Part shown: positions 51,743 to 61,572 of the stretch, in pieces | Layout of the letters: every line of letters begins with the position of its first letter | Position numbering within the stretch: position 1 is the first letter of the stretch | Assembly (NCBI GenBank): GCA_017937135.1 | Contig: JAGBEE010000011.1 | Coordinates: 20,664-84,663, forward strand | Length of the DNA stretch: 64,000 nt | Direction: 5' to 3' | Origin: Clostridia bacterium | GTDB taxonomy: Bacteria > Bacillota > Clostridia > Oscillospirales > CAG-272 | The notes under the pieces: generated by a model | What the model was told of the DNA's origin: nothing | Databases searched by the model: none | The model's input: only the letters and a program-made list of their open reading frames with translations | Program-made: the position numbers and the translations under genes

Positions 51743-53074
51743 ATGGACTCACTACAAAAGCAATTGCCATACTCCATAGATGCAGAGCAAAGCGTGCTTG
51801 GCTCAATAATTATTGACCCCGAGTGCTTTGATGAGGTTGGACAGATAGTTAAGGGCGACGACTTTTATCTTGAGGTTCACAGAGAAATCTATGGCGTTAT
51901 GCAGGACTTTAAATATCATAACAGGCCAATAGACTTAGTTACGCTTGTAAATGCGCTTGTAAGCGGGGGCATTTATGAGGACGAGGCAGCAGCGCGCTCC
52001 TATATTAAGCTTTTGGTTGACGTAATTCCTACAAGCGCAAACGCTAAGGACTACGCAAAAATAGTATATGACAAAAGCGTTTTAAGACGCTTAATCGAGG
52101 CATCTGAGCAAATACAAAGAGATGCGTTTTCACAAGCTGACACTGTTGAAAACATCGTTGACGTGGCTGAGCAGAGAATTTTCGAGATAGCATCAAAGAA
52201 TGAAAAGCGTGATTTTGTTCATATTAAGGACGTAATAGTTCAAACATATAATAGACTAAGCGAGCTTCAAAAGAATCAGGGCGAGGAGGCAACAGGTATA
52301 AAGACAGGCTTTTCCGACCTTGACAAGTGCGTTGTTGGCTTCGGCAAGGGCGACCTTATAATTGTCGGCGCACGTCCTGGTGTTGGTAAAACCTCGTTTT
52401 GTCTTAACCTTGCAACAAATATTGCAAAGAGGTCTAAAAAGGCTGTTTGTATCTTCTCACTTGAGATGTCAAGCGAGCAGCTTGTTTCAAGAATTATTTC
52501 ATCTGAGGCAATGGTTGACTCTCAAAAGCTCCGTACAGGTCAGCTTGACCAAAACGACTGGGAGAAAATTGCCAACGCAGCCTCTATTCTTTCCGAAACG
52601 AATATTTACATAGACGATACAACTGACGTTTCCCTAACTGCTATGAAGGCAAAGCTCCGTAGAATTAAAAATCTCGGTCTTGTTTTGGTTGACTACCTTC
52701 AGCTTATGGAGTCAGATAAGGGACGTAAGGATGCAAGCCGTGTAAACGAAATTGGTGATATTTCAAGAGGACTTAAAATCTTGGCTAAGGAGCTTAACGT
52801 TCCCGTTATTACCTGTTCACAGCTATCACGTGGAACGGAAAAGGAAAAGAAAAAGCCTGTTCTTTCCGACCTTCGTGACTCTGGCTCTATTGAGCAGGAC
52901 GCTGATATGGTTATGTTCTTATCACGTGACTATTATGGCGAGGACCCTGAAAAGTCAAACTTAGTTGAGGTTATCGTTGCCAAGAACCGTCACGGTGGTC
53001 TTGGAAATATTCAAATGAGCTGGCTTGGTCAATACACCAAGTTCTCAACGCTTGATACACAAATGAGTGAATAA
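51743..53074 (+). CDS. dnaB: Replicative DNA helicase
   Basis: This hexameric helicase (DnaC in Bacillus) unwinds DNA at the fork. The 443-aa protein has the N-terminal domain LPYSIDAEQSVLGSIIIDPE, Walker A IIVGARPGVGKTSFCLNLA (about residues 210-228), motif H2 FSLEMSSEQLVSRI, Walker B LGLVLVDYLQLMES, and CSQLSRGTEKEKKKPVLSDL, RDSGSIEQDADMVMFLSRDY. The final motif is VIVAKNRHGGLGNI. It begins one base after the rplI stop. Full length, so active. Confidence 0.97.
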   Translation: MDSLQKQLPYSIDAEQSVLGSIIIDPECFDEVGQIVKGDDFYLEVHREIYGVMQDFKYHNRPIDLVTLVNALVSGGIYEDEAAARSYIKLLVDVIPTSANAKDYAKIVYDKSVLRRLIEASEQIQRDAFSQADTVENIVDVAEQRIFEIASKNEKRDFVHIKDVIVQTYNRLSELQKNQGEEATGIKTGFSDLDKCVVGFGKGDLIIVGARPGVGKTSFCLNLATNIAKRSKKAVCIFSLEMSSEQLVSRIISSEAMVDSQKLRTGQLDQNDWEKIANAASILSETNIYIDDTTDVSLTAMKAKLRRIKNLGLVLVDYLQLMESDKGRKDASRVNEIGDISRGLKILAKELNVPVITCSQLSRGTEKEKKKPVLSDLRDSGSIEQDADMVMFLSRDYYGEDPEKSNLVEVIVAKNRHGGLGNIQMSWLGQYTKFSTLDTQMSE

Positions 53075-53094
53075 TAGGCAAAAGGAAAATAGAT

Positions 53095-53382
53095 ATGAAA
53101 TACGATAAAATGGTAGATAAGCTTTTTGACGAAAGCAATACAGAAAATATCAAAATAGCAGACGAGCAGGGCGTGGAGTATGAATTTGAGCAGGTTGCGC
53201 TTATTCCATTGGCTGACGGATGCTATGCAATTTTGAAAAACGTAACTCCTATGGAGGGAGTAGAGGACGACGAGGCGTTCGTTTTCTACATCAACGAGGA
53301 CGACGACGAGCTTGAATACGTTGACGATGAGGACATTGTAAACGAGGTTTTTGCCGAGTACGACAAGCTTTTTGAGGAATAA
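53095..53382 (+). CDS. DUF1292-family protein
   Basis: A 95-aa, very acidic protein. It has DEQGVEYEFEQVALIPLADG, YAILKNVTPMEGVEDDEAFV, then FYINEDDDELEYVDDEDIVN and EVFAEYDKLFEE, the usual layout of DUF1292 proteins (YrzB type). These have no known enzymatic role. It sits 20 bases after dnaB with its own RBS (AAAGGAAA). A hairpin follows, ending the gdpP-rplI-dnaB transcript. Confidence 0.85.
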   Translation: MKYDKMVDKLFDESNTENIKIADEQGVEYEFEQVALIPLADGCYAILKNVTPMEGVEDDEAFVFYINEDDDELEYVDDEDIVNEVFAEYDKLFEE

Positions 53383-53386
53383 ATAA

Positions 53387-53415
53387 AAAAAGCGCTTGAT
53401 TTTTCAGGCGCTTTA
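53387..53415 (+). terminator. Terminator after DUF1292
   Basis: AAAGCGC/GCGCTTT hairpin with a 12-base loop and a weak T tract. Confidence 0.6.
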
Positions 53416-53464
53416 AACAAATATAGGCGATTCTTATATTATAAGTAAACGAAAGGATAGTAAA

Positions 53465-55459
53465 ATGAAGGGAAAGGCTTTTTTGCCGATAACAAGACAG
53501 GAGTGCGATAGCTTGGGCTGGGGTGCGCCGGACTTTGTCTATGTAAGTGGAGATGCGTATATAGACCATCCGTCCTTTGGCACAGCTATAATTACAAGAG
53601 TGCTTGAAAATGCAGGCTTTAGAGTTGCGGTTTTGGCTCAGCCTGATTATAAATCGTGCGATGATTTTAAGCGCTTTGGCAAGCCACGCCTTGGCTTTCT
53701 AGTCAGCGCAGGCAACATAGACTCTATGGTAGCGCACTATACTGCATCAAAGAAAAAGCGCTCCTATGATTACTATTCACCGGGTGGAAAAATAGGAAAG
53801 CGCCCGGACAGAGCCGTAATAGTTTATTCAAACAGAATAAGAGAGGCATATGGAGATGTGCCGATAATTATCGGTGGACTTGAGGCATCACTGCGTCGCT
53901 TTTCTCACTATGACTATTGGGACAATAAAATAAGAAGAAGTATTCTTGTTGACTCGCGCGCTGACATACTAACCTATGGTATGGGTGAGAGCATTATTTT
54001 AAGGCTCGCTAAGCTACTCGACAAGGGCGTGCCGATAAAGAAAATAAGAGGTGAGCGCGGTTGCGTTTATCTTTGTAAACGAGAGGACGAGGTGTCGTTT
54101 CCAATTGGTGCTGAATTTGATTTTAATAAAATCAAGGAGGACAAGGTGGAATACGCACGCGCCTTTGGAATACAATACAAAAATCAAGATGCGATAAATG
54201 GCAAGGCGATAGTTGAATATTACGACAACAAAAAGCTTGTTCAAAACCCACCTGCCTTCCCACTTGAGAGGGAGGAGCTTGACAAGGTTTATAGCCTTCC
54301 ATATATGAGAATGTACCACCCTGTGTATGAAAAAGAGGGTGGAGTGCCTGCAATTGCTGAGGTAAAATTCTCACTCACACATAATCGTGGCTGCTTTGGT
54401 GGCTGTAACTTCTGCGCCCTTGCCTTTCATCAGGGCAGAGCTGTGCGCTCGCGCAGTATAGAGAGCGTAGTTGAGGAGGCTAAGCTCATTACTGAAATGC
54501 CGGATTTTAAGGGCTATATTCACGACGTTGGAGGCCCAACAGCCAATTTTAGATACCCGGCGTGCAAAAAGCAATTAAAGGACGGAGTTTGCTCAACAAG
54601 AAAATGCTTAGTGCCTAAGCCCTGTCCTAATTTAGAGGTTGACCATACAGAATACATAGAGCTTCTTAATAAAATACAGTCACTCCCCAAGGTGAAAAAG
54701 GTATTTATACGCTCAGGCATTCGCTTTGACTATATGATTTACGACAAGAATGATGCGTTCTTTAGAAAATTAGTTAAGGAGCACGTAAGTGGACAGCTAA
54801 AGGTTGCGCCGGAGCATTGCTCGTCAAGCGTGCTTAAATATATGGGCAAGCCCGATATATCTGTTTACGATAAGTTCAGAGAAAAGTACTTTAAGCTCAC
54901 AAACGAGTGTGGCTTGGAGCAATATTTAGTGCCATATCTTATGTCCTCACACCCGGGTAGCACAATACAGGACGCAATAGAGCTATCTCTTTATTTAAAG
55001 GAGCTCGGCTTGAATCCCGAGCAGGTGCAGGACTTCTATCCAACACCGGGCACAGCATCAACTGTAATGTACTATACAGGTATAAATCCACTTGATGAAA
55101 AAAGCGTATATGCACCCGATGATTACAGGGAAAAGCTAATGCAAAGAGCGCTTTTGCAATACAAGCGCCCAGAGAATAGAAACCTTGTAAGAGAGGCGCT
55201 GATTAAGGCAGGCAGAGAGGACCTGATTGGCTTTGATAACGGTTGCTTAGTTAAGCCGGATATGCGTGTTGGAAGCGAATATTATGAGAAGAATTTAAAA
55301 CAAAAAGGTACAAAAAATACTTCAAATGATAGGAAAAAAGCTAAAAAATCTTTCCAACCTAATAAAAAAATAGATAAAAGAGTGAATGATAAAAAGAGCA
55401 CAAAGGGTGCCAAAAACAGCCACTCCCCCAAGAAAAATTCAAAAAAGCGAAAAGGATAA
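53465..55459 (+). CDS. YgiQ-family radical SAM protein
   Basis: The 664-aa protein has the YgiQ N-terminal domain ([40 protein letters not shown]). The radical SAM cluster motif [16 protein letters not shown] (Cx3Cx2C at about residues 311-318) follows, then [50 protein letters not shown], and a Lys-rich C-terminal tail. The reaction of this family is not known to me. AAAGGA precedes the ATG. The tail (about residues 610-664) is highly basic and low in complexity, and may bind nucleic acid. Confidence 0.9.
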   Translation: MKGKAFLPITRQECDSLGWGAPDFVYVSGDAYIDHPSFGTAIITRVLENAGFRVAVLAQPDYKSCDDFKRFGKPRLGFLVSAGNIDSMVAHYTASKKKRSYDYYSPGGKIGKRPDRAVIVYSNRIREAYGDVPIIIGGLEASLRRFSHYDYWDNKIRRSILVDSRADILTYGMGESIILRLAKLLDKGVPIKKIRGERGCVYLCKREDEVSFPIGAEFDFNKIKEDKVEYARAFGIQYKNQDAINGKAIVEYYDNKKLVQNPPAFPLEREELDKVYSLPYMRMYHPVYEKEGGVPAIAEVKFSLTHNRGCFGGCNFCALAFHQGRAVRSRSIESVVEEAKLITEMPDFKGYIHDVGGPTANFRYPACKKQLKDGVCSTRKCLVPKPCPNLEVDHTEYIELLNKIQSLPKVKKVFIRSGIRFDYMIYDKNDAFFRKLVKEHVSGQLKVAPEHCSSSVLKYMGKPDISVYDKFREKYFKLTNECGLEQYLVPYLMSSHPGSTIQDAIELSLYLKELGLNPEQVQDFYPTPGTASTVMYYTGINPLDEKSVYAPDDYREKLMQRALLQYKRPENRNLVREALIKAGREDLIGFDNGCLVKPDMRVGSEYYEKNLKQKGTKNTSNDRKKAKKSFQPNKKIDKRVNDKKSTKGAKNSHSPKKNSKKRKG

Positions 55460-55503
55460 ATAGCTAAAAACGGGTAAAATACGACATTTGTAGAAAAAAA
55501 TAC

Positions 55504-55532
55504 TTGACAAAACCATAACTCGTGTGTATAAT
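55504..55532 (+). promoter_or_regulatory. rpmH promoter
   Basis: TTGACA (55504-55509), 17 bp, TATAAT (55527-55532): full consensus, 86 bases before the rpmH ATG. Confidence 0.9.
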
Positions 55533-55617
55533 ATTATTTGTCTTAAAATCTATCGAGATAAATTTTCAAGTTGCGTATGTAAATACGGCTTCCAATTTGA
55601 AATAAGGAGGTGCTAAT

Positions 55618-55752
55618 ATGTTAAGAACTTACCAACCTAAGAAACGTCAGAGAAAAAAAGAGCACGGCTTCAGAAAGAGAATGAGAACCGCTGACGGTAG
55701 AAAAGTTTTGAAAAGAAGACGCGCTAAGGGCAGAGCAAGACTTACTTACTAA
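55618..55752 (+). CDS. rpmH: Ribosomal protein L34
   Basis: A complete 44-aa L34: starts [20 protein letters not shown], then [20 protein letters not shown] and LTY. AAGGAGG lies 7 bases before the ATG. It begins the conserved rpmH-rnpA-yidD-yidC-jag block. In many Firmicutes dnaA is divergent upstream of rpmH; here a radical SAM gene on the same strand takes that place. Confidence 0.97.
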   Translation: MLRTYQPKKRQRKKEHGFRKRMRTADGRKVLKRRRAKGRARLTY

Positions 55753-55769
55753 TTTGCGCATGCTTAATT

Positions 55770-55802
55770 CGGGACTGCATCTTACGGTGCGTCCCGATTT
55801 TT
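55770..55802 (+). terminator. Attenuator hairpin between rpmH and rnpA
   Basis: CGGGAC...GTCCCG with a short inner GCA/TGC pairing, followed by ATTTTT. It can lower rnpA expression relative to rpmH. Confidence 0.7.
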
Positions 55803-55890
55803 CGTTTAACCCCCTATGGGCAGGGGTAATGCCCACAGTAATCGTGATGGAAAAAAGTACAGTAAAGGGACTGTAAGGAAGGAAGCGGTT

Positions 55891-56268
55891 ATGAAGCATA
55901 TAGCAATTAAAGAAAATCATTTATACTCGAAGACCTACCAAAGGGGCAAAAAATTCGTTGGCAGAAATGTCATAGTTTACGTTTTGCGTGACTTGAAGGC
56001 AAAGGCGCTAATGAATAGCCACCCTGACAAAATCTATATTAACAGAATTGGACTTACTGTGTCTAAGAAAGTTGGCAAGGCAACGGTAAGAAACAGGGTA
56101 AAAAGAATTTTGCGTGAGGGATTAAGACAGGCTGAAAAGGCCAATGATATTAAAAAGGGATATTTAATAGTCCTTGTCGCAAGGCCAATGGCGATTAGCG
56201 CCAAGAGCACTCATATTGCGACTGACATTCAAAGAGCATTTAAGGCTCTTGATATGATTAACCTATGA
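55891..56268 (+). CDS. rnpA: Ribonuclease P protein component
   Basis: The protein helps the catalytic RNA of RNase P to trim tRNA 5' ends. The 125-aa product shows the family signature [20 protein letters not shown] (about residues 53-72) and [11 protein letters not shown]. The ATG at 55891 with AAGGAAG upstream is preferred over a longer frame from 55816 that would add 25 unrelated residues. The end overlaps yidD by 4 bases. Normal length. Confidence 0.95.
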   Translation: MKHIAIKENHLYSKTYQRGKKFVGRNVIVYVLRDLKAKALMNSHPDKIYINRIGLTVSKKVGKATVRNRVKRILREGLRQAEKANDIKKGYLIVLVARPMAISAKSTHIATDIQRAFKALDMINL

Positions 56269-56534
56269 AAAAAATTCTAATCTTTTTTATAAAGGTCTAT
56301 AAAAAATTTATTTCACCACTATTTCCACCGTGCTGTCGATTTTTTCCGACGTGCTCGGAGTATGCAATGGAGGCAATTTCAAAATTCGGAGTAATTAAGG
56401 GCTCGATTTTAGCAATTTACAGAATTTTGAGGTGCAACCCCTTTTGCCGTGGTGGATACGACCCTGTGCCCGATAAATTTACGTTTAAAAGGCAAGAAAG
56501 CCCTCGAATAGAGAGCGAAAATGATTCTATTTAA
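56265..56534 (+). CDS. yidD: Membrane protein insertion efficiency factor YidD
   Basis: The 89-aa protein has the conserved core [40 protein letters not shown] and [19 protein letters not shown] with its typical cysteines. It assists YidC-dependent insertion at the membrane and overlaps rnpA by 4 bases (ATGA), a usual arrangement. Confidence 0.95.
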   Translation: MKKILIFFIKVYKKFISPLFPPCCRFFPTCSEYAMEAISKFGVIKGSILAIYRILRCNPFCRGGYDPVPDKFTFKRQESPRIESENDSI

Positions 56535-56560
56535 ATAGGATTAAAAAATAGGAGAAACAA

Positions 56561-57511
56561 ATGAACGATATTTTTGGATTTGTGTTGGAGTTCTGCTATA
56601 AAATAGCTGACAACTACGTAGTATCCTTGCTTTTGTTTGCCCTTCTTATGCAAATTGTTATCATGCTCCCCTTGGGAATATGGCAACACAGAAATATGAT
56701 TAAGCAAGCAAAAATGCGCCCGAAGGAGTACGCTCTGCGCCAAAAGTACGCAGGCAGAAACGACCAGGTTACTATGCGTAAGTATCAGCAGGAGCTTCAA
56801 GAGATGTACACAAGAGAGGGCTATAGTCCACTTGCTGGATGCCTTCCTATGATTATTCAAATCATACTTATCTTCCCGATTTATCAGGTTGTAATAAGAC
56901 CTCTTGAATTTATAGCTGGTCTTTCAAGCGAGGTTTGCGCTAAGCTTGGCGAGCTTCTTACCGTAAACGGTAGCGCGCCACAGATTGAAATTGCAAGTCA
57001 GCTTCGCGATAACTGGGGCAATTTAAGCGCAATAATTGACCCAAAGGCAACTGTGAAAATTGGAGAGGAAACAGTTAACCTCTTAGCAAAGGTACAGGAG
57101 GCAAAGGTTATTCCTGACGCAACTCTTTTCGGAACTGACCTTAGCTATACACCATTTTCTGCATTTGGACAGAGCTATTGGTGGCTCATATTTATACCGA
57201 TTTTGAACCTTGCATTTATGTATTTGTCACAATACTTATCAAGAAAGCTCACTTACCAGCCTAACCAAGAGGCGCAGGCGCAAATGGGTGGGTCTATGAA
57301 GATAATGATGTGGACAATGCCACTTATGACAATGTTCTTTACATTTGGATTTGCTTCAGCTATCGGTATTTACTGGATATTCAGAACAGTTTTGGCAATG
57401 CTTCAGCAGTTTATTTTGGCAAAGTCAATGCCATACCCAAGATATACTGAGGAGCAGCTGAAGGAAATGACAAAAACAAGCAAAAAAAGCAAAACCACTC
57501 AGCAAGAGTAG
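56561..57511 (+). CDS. yidC: Membrane protein insertase YidC/Oxa1
   Basis: YidC inserts and folds membrane proteins. The 316-aa product has a first helix (DNYVVSLLLFALLMQIVIML), a basic hairpin loop (KQAKMRPKEYALRQKYAGRN), the region GYSPLAGCLPMIIQIILIFP, and later helices including FMYLSQYLSRKLTYQPN and FTFGFASAIGIYWIFRTVLA. An insert of about 80 residues after the second helix (LGELLTVNGS to QSYWWL) is longer than in Bacillus SpoIIIJ but common in Clostridia. A lipoprotein signal is not evident. AGGAGAAA precedes the ATG. Confidence 0.93.
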   Translation: MNDIFGFVLEFCYKIADNYVVSLLLFALLMQIVIMLPLGIWQHRNMIKQAKMRPKEYALRQKYAGRNDQVTMRKYQQELQEMYTREGYSPLAGCLPMIIQIILIFPIYQVVIRPLEFIAGLSSEVCAKLGELLTVNGSAPQIEIASQLRDNWGNLSAIIDPKATVKIGEETVNLLAKVQEAKVIPDATLFGTDLSYTPFSAFGQSYWWLIFIPILNLAFMYLSQYLSRKLTYQPNQEAQAQMGGSMKIMMWTMPLMTMFFTFGFASAIGIYWIFRTVLAMLQQFILAKSMPYPRYTEEQLKEMTKTSKKSKTTQQE

Positions 57512-57560
57512 TTTAAATTGATAGTAATTTTAAAAAGACATTACAAAGGAATATTATATA

Positions 57561-58499
57561 ATGAAAACCGAATTTACTGTAAAGGCAAAAACGCTTGAGG
57601 AGGCTTACGCTAAGGCACACGATATATATTCTTCCTTAGGTGACCTTAAAATTGAGATAATTACTCAAGGTAAAAAAGGCTTTTTGGGCTTCGGCAGAGT
57701 AGATGCTGAAATCAAGGTTATAGTTGATGACGGCAAGGAGGAAAAACGCTCCGAGCAACCCAAAAATCAACCACAGGGTAAGGCGAAAAACCAAGATAAG
57801 CATAAAAACAGCAATCAACCCAAAAAGGAAGCTAACGAGCAAAAAAGCGCTCCTAAAAAGGAGCAGGCTCCAAAAAATAAGGCTAACGAGGGCAAGACTA
57901 ACGAGCCTAAGACGACTGAGATTAAACCAAAGGAGATTAAGTCGGACGAGGTCAAGGAAAGCGAAAAGGCTGATACCGAGGCTAAGGAGGAGAACATCAA
58001 TATCACTCCCGAGGAAAAGACACTCGCTATGAACTTCTTAAAGAGCTTTATTAGCGACATCGGCTTTAACTGTGAGGTTAAGGGCGATATGACCGTTAAC
58101 GAAAACGGATATGTGTCAAGACTTATCACAATACAGGGCGAGGATGCGCCATCACTTATAGGTCACAGAGGAGATATGCTTGATGCAATTCAGTATCTTT
58201 CCAACCTTTGCTTAGCAAGAAAGAGCGAGGGTGACCACAAGGAATACGTAAGAGTAATTATCGACATCGAAAATTACAGAGAAAAGCGTGAGCAAACGCT
58301 TCGTGCCCTTGCAAGAAGAATGGCTGACAAGGCGCTCAAGTATCAAAGAAACGTGCTCCTTGAGCCAATGAACCCATACGAAAGAATGATAATTCACTCC
58401 GAGGTTCAAGCAATCGAGGGCGTTTCGACCCACTCCGTAGGCTACGACGACAACCGTAAAATCGTTATCACCTGCGACAAAAAGAAGAATCACAAATAA
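57561..58499 (+). CDS. jag: RNA-binding protein KhpB (Jag)
   Basis: The 312-aa protein has a Jag N-terminal domain (FTVKAKTLEEAYAKAHDIYS, ITQGKKGFLGFGRVDAEIKV) and a long Lys/Glu/Asn-rich linker (about residues 55-150). A KH domain (GEDAPSLIGHRGDMLDAIQY) and an R3H domain (RRMADKALKYQRNVLLEPMN, then PYERMIIHSEVQAIEGVSTH) follow. With KhpA it binds many RNAs and affects cell-wall growth. It follows yidC as in Bacillus. The linker is longer than usual and very charged. Confidence 0.95.
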   Translation: MKTEFTVKAKTLEEAYAKAHDIYSSLGDLKIEIITQGKKGFLGFGRVDAEIKVIVDDGKEEKRSEQPKNQPQGKAKNQDKHKNSNQPKKEANEQKSAPKKEQAPKNKANEGKTNEPKTTEIKPKEIKSDEVKESEKADTEAKEENINITPEEKTLAMNFLKSFISDIGFNCEVKGDMTVNENGYVSRLITIQGEDAPSLIGHRGDMLDAIQYLSNLCLARKSEGDHKEYVRVIIDIENYREKREQTLRALARRMADKALKYQRNVLLEPMNPYERMIIHSEVQAIEGVSTHSVGYDDNRKIVITCDKKKNHK

Positions 58500-58597
58500 A
58501 ACAAAGGGGGGGTGCTGCAATAAGCTCAGACCCAAATAAGGACACATTCCCTCTTGAAATTAAGTATAAACAATTATTTTAGTAAAATTTTAAGGTT

Positions 58598-58634
58598 GAG
58601 AGCTTGCGTTTTTGTTGCAAGCTCTCTTCTTTTA
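58598..58634 (+). terminator. Terminator after jag
   Basis: GAGAGCTTGC/GCAAGCTCTC perfect hairpin with a TTCTTTT tail. Confidence 0.85.
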
Positions 58635-58834
58635 ATGTCTGTTTTTTAGACGCGACCTCGCACTCTACCGTACGAAGTACGCCTACGTGTACGAATCTTG
58701 CCTTGGGCACATATTTCACTATCCATAAAAAAGCTGTTTTAGTAAGAATTTTTGTTTTAAAAGTGCTTTGGAAAAAATTTTAATACCCTTTTATAATTAT
58801 TTTATTAAAATATATGTAATATTATGTCGAAATA

Positions 58835-58843
58835 TGCTATAAT
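58835..58843 (+). promoter_or_regulatory. fakA promoter, extended -10
   Basis: TGCTATAAT: an extended -10 with no clear -35, about 75 bases before the fakA start. Confidence 0.5.
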
Positions 58844-58915
58844 GGATATGGCTCATAGCAAATTATGCCTTGAGCTTGTGCATTATTAAATTAGATTAAA
58901 GGACCAATTTAAGAC

Positions 58916-60550
58916 ATGAATACAGGAAAAATTGACGGAAAGCAGTATGCAAAAATGCTACTTGGTGGAGCGACCTTGCTTTCGGAGCATATTGAGCAAA
59001 TCAATGATTTGAACGTATTTCCCGTGCCCGACGGTGATACGGGTACCAATATGGCAAAGACCCTTGAGGGTGGTATTTCCGAAATTGCAAACGAAGAAAC
59101 AAATAGCATAGGACACCTGGCAAAAAGCTTTGCACACGGTGTGCTACTTGGCGCAAGAGGAAATTCGGGTGTAATTCTTTCGCAAATTTTTGCAGGAATA
59201 GGCGCTGAGCTTGCAAAGCACGACGAGGTTAACGCCAGCACTCTTGCTATGGCATATAACAAGGGTATTGAAAAATCGTACTCGGCAGTACAAAACCCCA
59301 CAGAGGGAACTATATTGACAGTATTCAGAGAGGCAACGGAGTATGCCTCGAAAAAAATAGATGAGAGCTCAAGCATTGAGGACTTTTTCAAGCTCCATAT
59401 AGAAAAGGCTCAGGAATCGCTTCTAAAAACGAAGGAGCTTTTACCGGCACTTGCCGAGGCTGACGTTGTTGACTCAGGCGCTGCCGGCTATCTTTATATA
59501 GCCCTTGGAATGTATCAGGCGCTAACGGGCAAGCTTGAGGGTGAGTTTAAAAATATTACAAGCACTAAAACGGTTGACATTGGCAAATTTACAAGAGGCT
59601 CCAAGCTTGAATTTGGCTATTGTACAGAGTTTTTATTAAGGCTGACCGAGGACAAGACGAGCCTTGAGTCCTTTGATATAAATGATATTTTATCAATTTT
59701 GAATAATCTTGGGGGAGAGAGCATAGTTGCATATCAAACGGATGATATAGTAAAGGTGCACGTGCATACCTTCACTCCCGGAATAATTCTTACCGAGGCG
59801 CAAAAATTCGGTGAGTTTTTAACTGTAAAAATTGAAAATATGTCTCTGACTCACAATGAAGAGATAAAGCCGCCAAAAAAGAAAAGCAAGCTATTTTCCG
59901 TTTTGACTGTGGCAACGGGAGAGGGACTTTGCGCGCTATTTAAGGATATGGGTGCTGACGGAATTGTCGCAGGTGGACAATGCGCTAACCCCTCAACCGA
60001 GGAGTTCATTAAGGCCTTTGAAAAATGCGATAGTGAAAACATAATAGTTTTGCCAAACAACAAAAACGTATTTATGGCATCAAAGCAGGCAGCAAGGATG
60101 TATGAGGGCGCTAAGGTGCATATTGTGCCAACGTGCAATATTATGCAGGGCTATGGCGCACTATCAGTTATCGACCCCGGCATTACTGATATTGATATGC
60201 TTGTCGCAAGCGCGAAAAGAGCAGCCGAGGAGGTAATCGGCGCTGAAATAACAAGGGCTGTAAGAGACGTTACTATAAATGGTAAGAGAATTAAACAGGG
60301 CGAGTACATAGCTATTAAGGACTCCGAAATCGTTTCAAACGAAAAAAGCGCAGACGAGGCGATAAAGCAAATGCTAAGTGGCGTTGATATGGACGAGCAC
60401 GAAATAATAACTCTCTTTGTTGGCAAGGGCGTTTCCGAAAATAGTCGCTGTCTGCTAACAGAGGAATTAGAGGAGCTTTACCCCGAATGCGAGATAATTG
60501 CTTACGAGGGTGGGCAGGACGTTTACGATTATTACATAGCGATAGAATAG
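58916..60550 (+). CDS. fakA: Fatty acid kinase, catalytic subunit (DhaL/DegV type)
   Basis: FakA phosphorylates fatty acids held by FakB, feeding exogenous acids into phospholipids through PlsX. The 544-aa protein has the DhaL domain: LNVFPVPDGDTGTNMAKTLE (metal-binding Asp cluster at about residues 38-42), LLGARGNSGVILSQIFAG, and ADVVDSGAAGYLYIALG. A middle region and a C-terminal DAK1-like domain (ADGIVAGGQCANPSTEEFIK) follow. A FakB/DegV gene lies two genes downstream and plsX directly after it, which supports the name. Full length for the family. Confidence 0.93.
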   Translation: MNTGKIDGKQYAKMLLGGATLLSEHIEQINDLNVFPVPDGDTGTNMAKTLEGGISEIANEETNSIGHLAKSFAHGVLLGARGNSGVILSQIFAGIGAELAKHDEVNASTLAMAYNKGIEKSYSAVQNPTEGTILTVFREATEYASKKIDESSSIEDFFKLHIEKAQESLLKTKELLPALAEADVVDSGAAGYLYIALGMYQALTGKLEGEFKNITSTKTVDIGKFTRGSKLEFGYCTEFLLRLTEDKTSLESFDINDILSILNNLGGESIVAYQTDDIVKVHVHTFTPGIILTEAQKFGEFLTVKIENMSLTHNEEIKPPKKKSKLFSVLTVATGEGLCALFKDMGADGIVAGGQCANPSTEEFIKAFEKCDSENIIVLPNNKNVFMASKQAARMYEGAKVHIVPTCNIMQGYGALSVIDPGITDIDMLVASAKRAAEEVIGAEITRAVRDVTINGKRIKQGEYIAIKDSEIVSNEKSADEAIKQMLSGVDMDEHEIITLFVGKGVSENSRCLLTEELEELYPECEIIAYEGGQDVYDYYIAIE

Positions 60551-60560
60551 GATGTGTGAT

Positions 60561-61547
60561 ATGCAAAGATATAAAATAGCAATTGATACAAAGGGCTCTG
60601 ACAAGGGCGCGAGGACTATAATAAAGGGCGCATCAATAGCGCTCAGCCAAAATGAGGACTTGGAGCTTTTGCTCGTTGGCGATAAGGACGAGATAGAAAA
60701 CGAGGCAAGGGAATTAAATATGCCACTTGACCGTTTAGAGATTCTTGATGCCAAGGACGTTATAACAAATTACGATAGCCCCTCTTTTGCAATATTTGAA
60801 AAGCAGGACTCCTCGCTTGTCAAGGCGCTTGAGGCTACCTCTGTAAGAGATGACATAAAGGGTCTTTTGTGCGCAGGAAGCACCGGAGCTTTAATGGCTG
60901 GCTCAATGCGCTATCTATCAGGCAAGAACAGAGTGCGCCCATCGCTTGCAGCAGTATTGCCAAGTGAGAACGGAGAGCTTACCTGTCTTTTAGACACAGG
61001 TGCAACAATAGACTGTGGTGCAAGCACTCTTTTGCACTTTGCAAAAATAGGAACAGCCTTTATGAAAAGAATGTATGGCATTGAAAGCCCTCGCGTTGGA
61101 CTATTGTCAAACGGAGCTGAAAGAACTAAGGGCAACAAGATTGTTAAGGAAGCACACGAGCTTTTAGAGGCAGAGAAGGAGCTAAACTTTATAGGCAACG
61201 TAGAGGGTAGTAATGCGCTAAGCGGAATATGCGATGTGCTTGTTTGCGACGGCTTTGCAGGAAATCAGGTATTAAAGGTAACTGAGGGCACAGCAACAAG
61301 AATAATTAAGGATATAGTAAGGTACGCAAAGCGCACGGGCAGTAAGGAAATTATGGAGCTTGTAGGGCATCTTATGTCCGTTTACGACATTTCCTCTCTT
61401 GGCGGTGGTATTGTGCTCGGAATTGAAAAGCCTGTAATAAAGGCGCACGGCTGCTGCGATGAAAAGGCTATTGTTAACACTACAAAAATGCTTCTTAATA
61501 TGGCGAAAAATATAGCTGTTTATGATAAAAGGAATAACAAAATATAA
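60561..61547 (+). CDS. plsX: Phosphate acyltransferase PlsX
   Basis: PlsX exchanges acyl groups between acyl-ACP and acyl-phosphate, the entry to phospholipid synthesis. Motifs: KIAIDTKGSDKGARTIIKGA at the start (usually DAMGGD), GLLCAGSTGALMAGSMRYL, VLPSENGELTCLLDTGATID (ligand region), VGLLSNGAERTKGNKIVKEA, FIGNVEGSNALSGICDVLVC, DGFAGNQVLKVTEGTA and LGGGIVLGIEKPVIKAHG. The ATG at 60561 has AGGATG upstream and gives the usual N-terminus; a longer frame from 60552 adds three residues. It starts 10 bases after fakA, so one operon. Confidence 0.92.
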   Translation: MQRYKIAIDTKGSDKGARTIIKGASIALSQNEDLELLLVGDKDEIENEARELNMPLDRLEILDAKDVITNYDSPSFAIFEKQDSSLVKALEATSVRDDIKGLLCAGSTGALMAGSMRYLSGKNRVRPSLAAVLPSENGELTCLLDTGATIDCGASTLLHFAKIGTAFMKRMYGIESPRVGLLSNGAERTKGNKIVKEAHELLEAEKELNFIGNVEGSNALSGICDVLVCDGFAGNQVLKVTEGTATRIIKDIVRYAKRTGSKEIMELVGHLMSVYDISSLGGGIVLGIEKPVIKAHGCCDEKAIVNTTKMLLNMAKNIAVYDKRNNKI

Positions 61548-61572
61548 TTGGCTAAGATAAAAGGAGAAAATT

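Larger units (their letters stand above)
58500..58915. other. Gap between jag and fakA
   Basis: 416 bases with no gene. It contains a G-run (58504-58511), the terminator 58598-58634, a region with repeated TACG/CGTA words (58670-58700, such as CCGTACGAAGTACG) that may form a hairpin, and the fakA promoter with an extended -10 (TGCTATAAT at 58835-58843). Confidence 0.5.

Noticed and set aside
58660-58720. TACG/CGTA-rich stretch as a tRNA or 6S-like RNA
   Set aside because: No cloverleaf or extended rod could be folded, and no promoter-terminator pair surrounds it.
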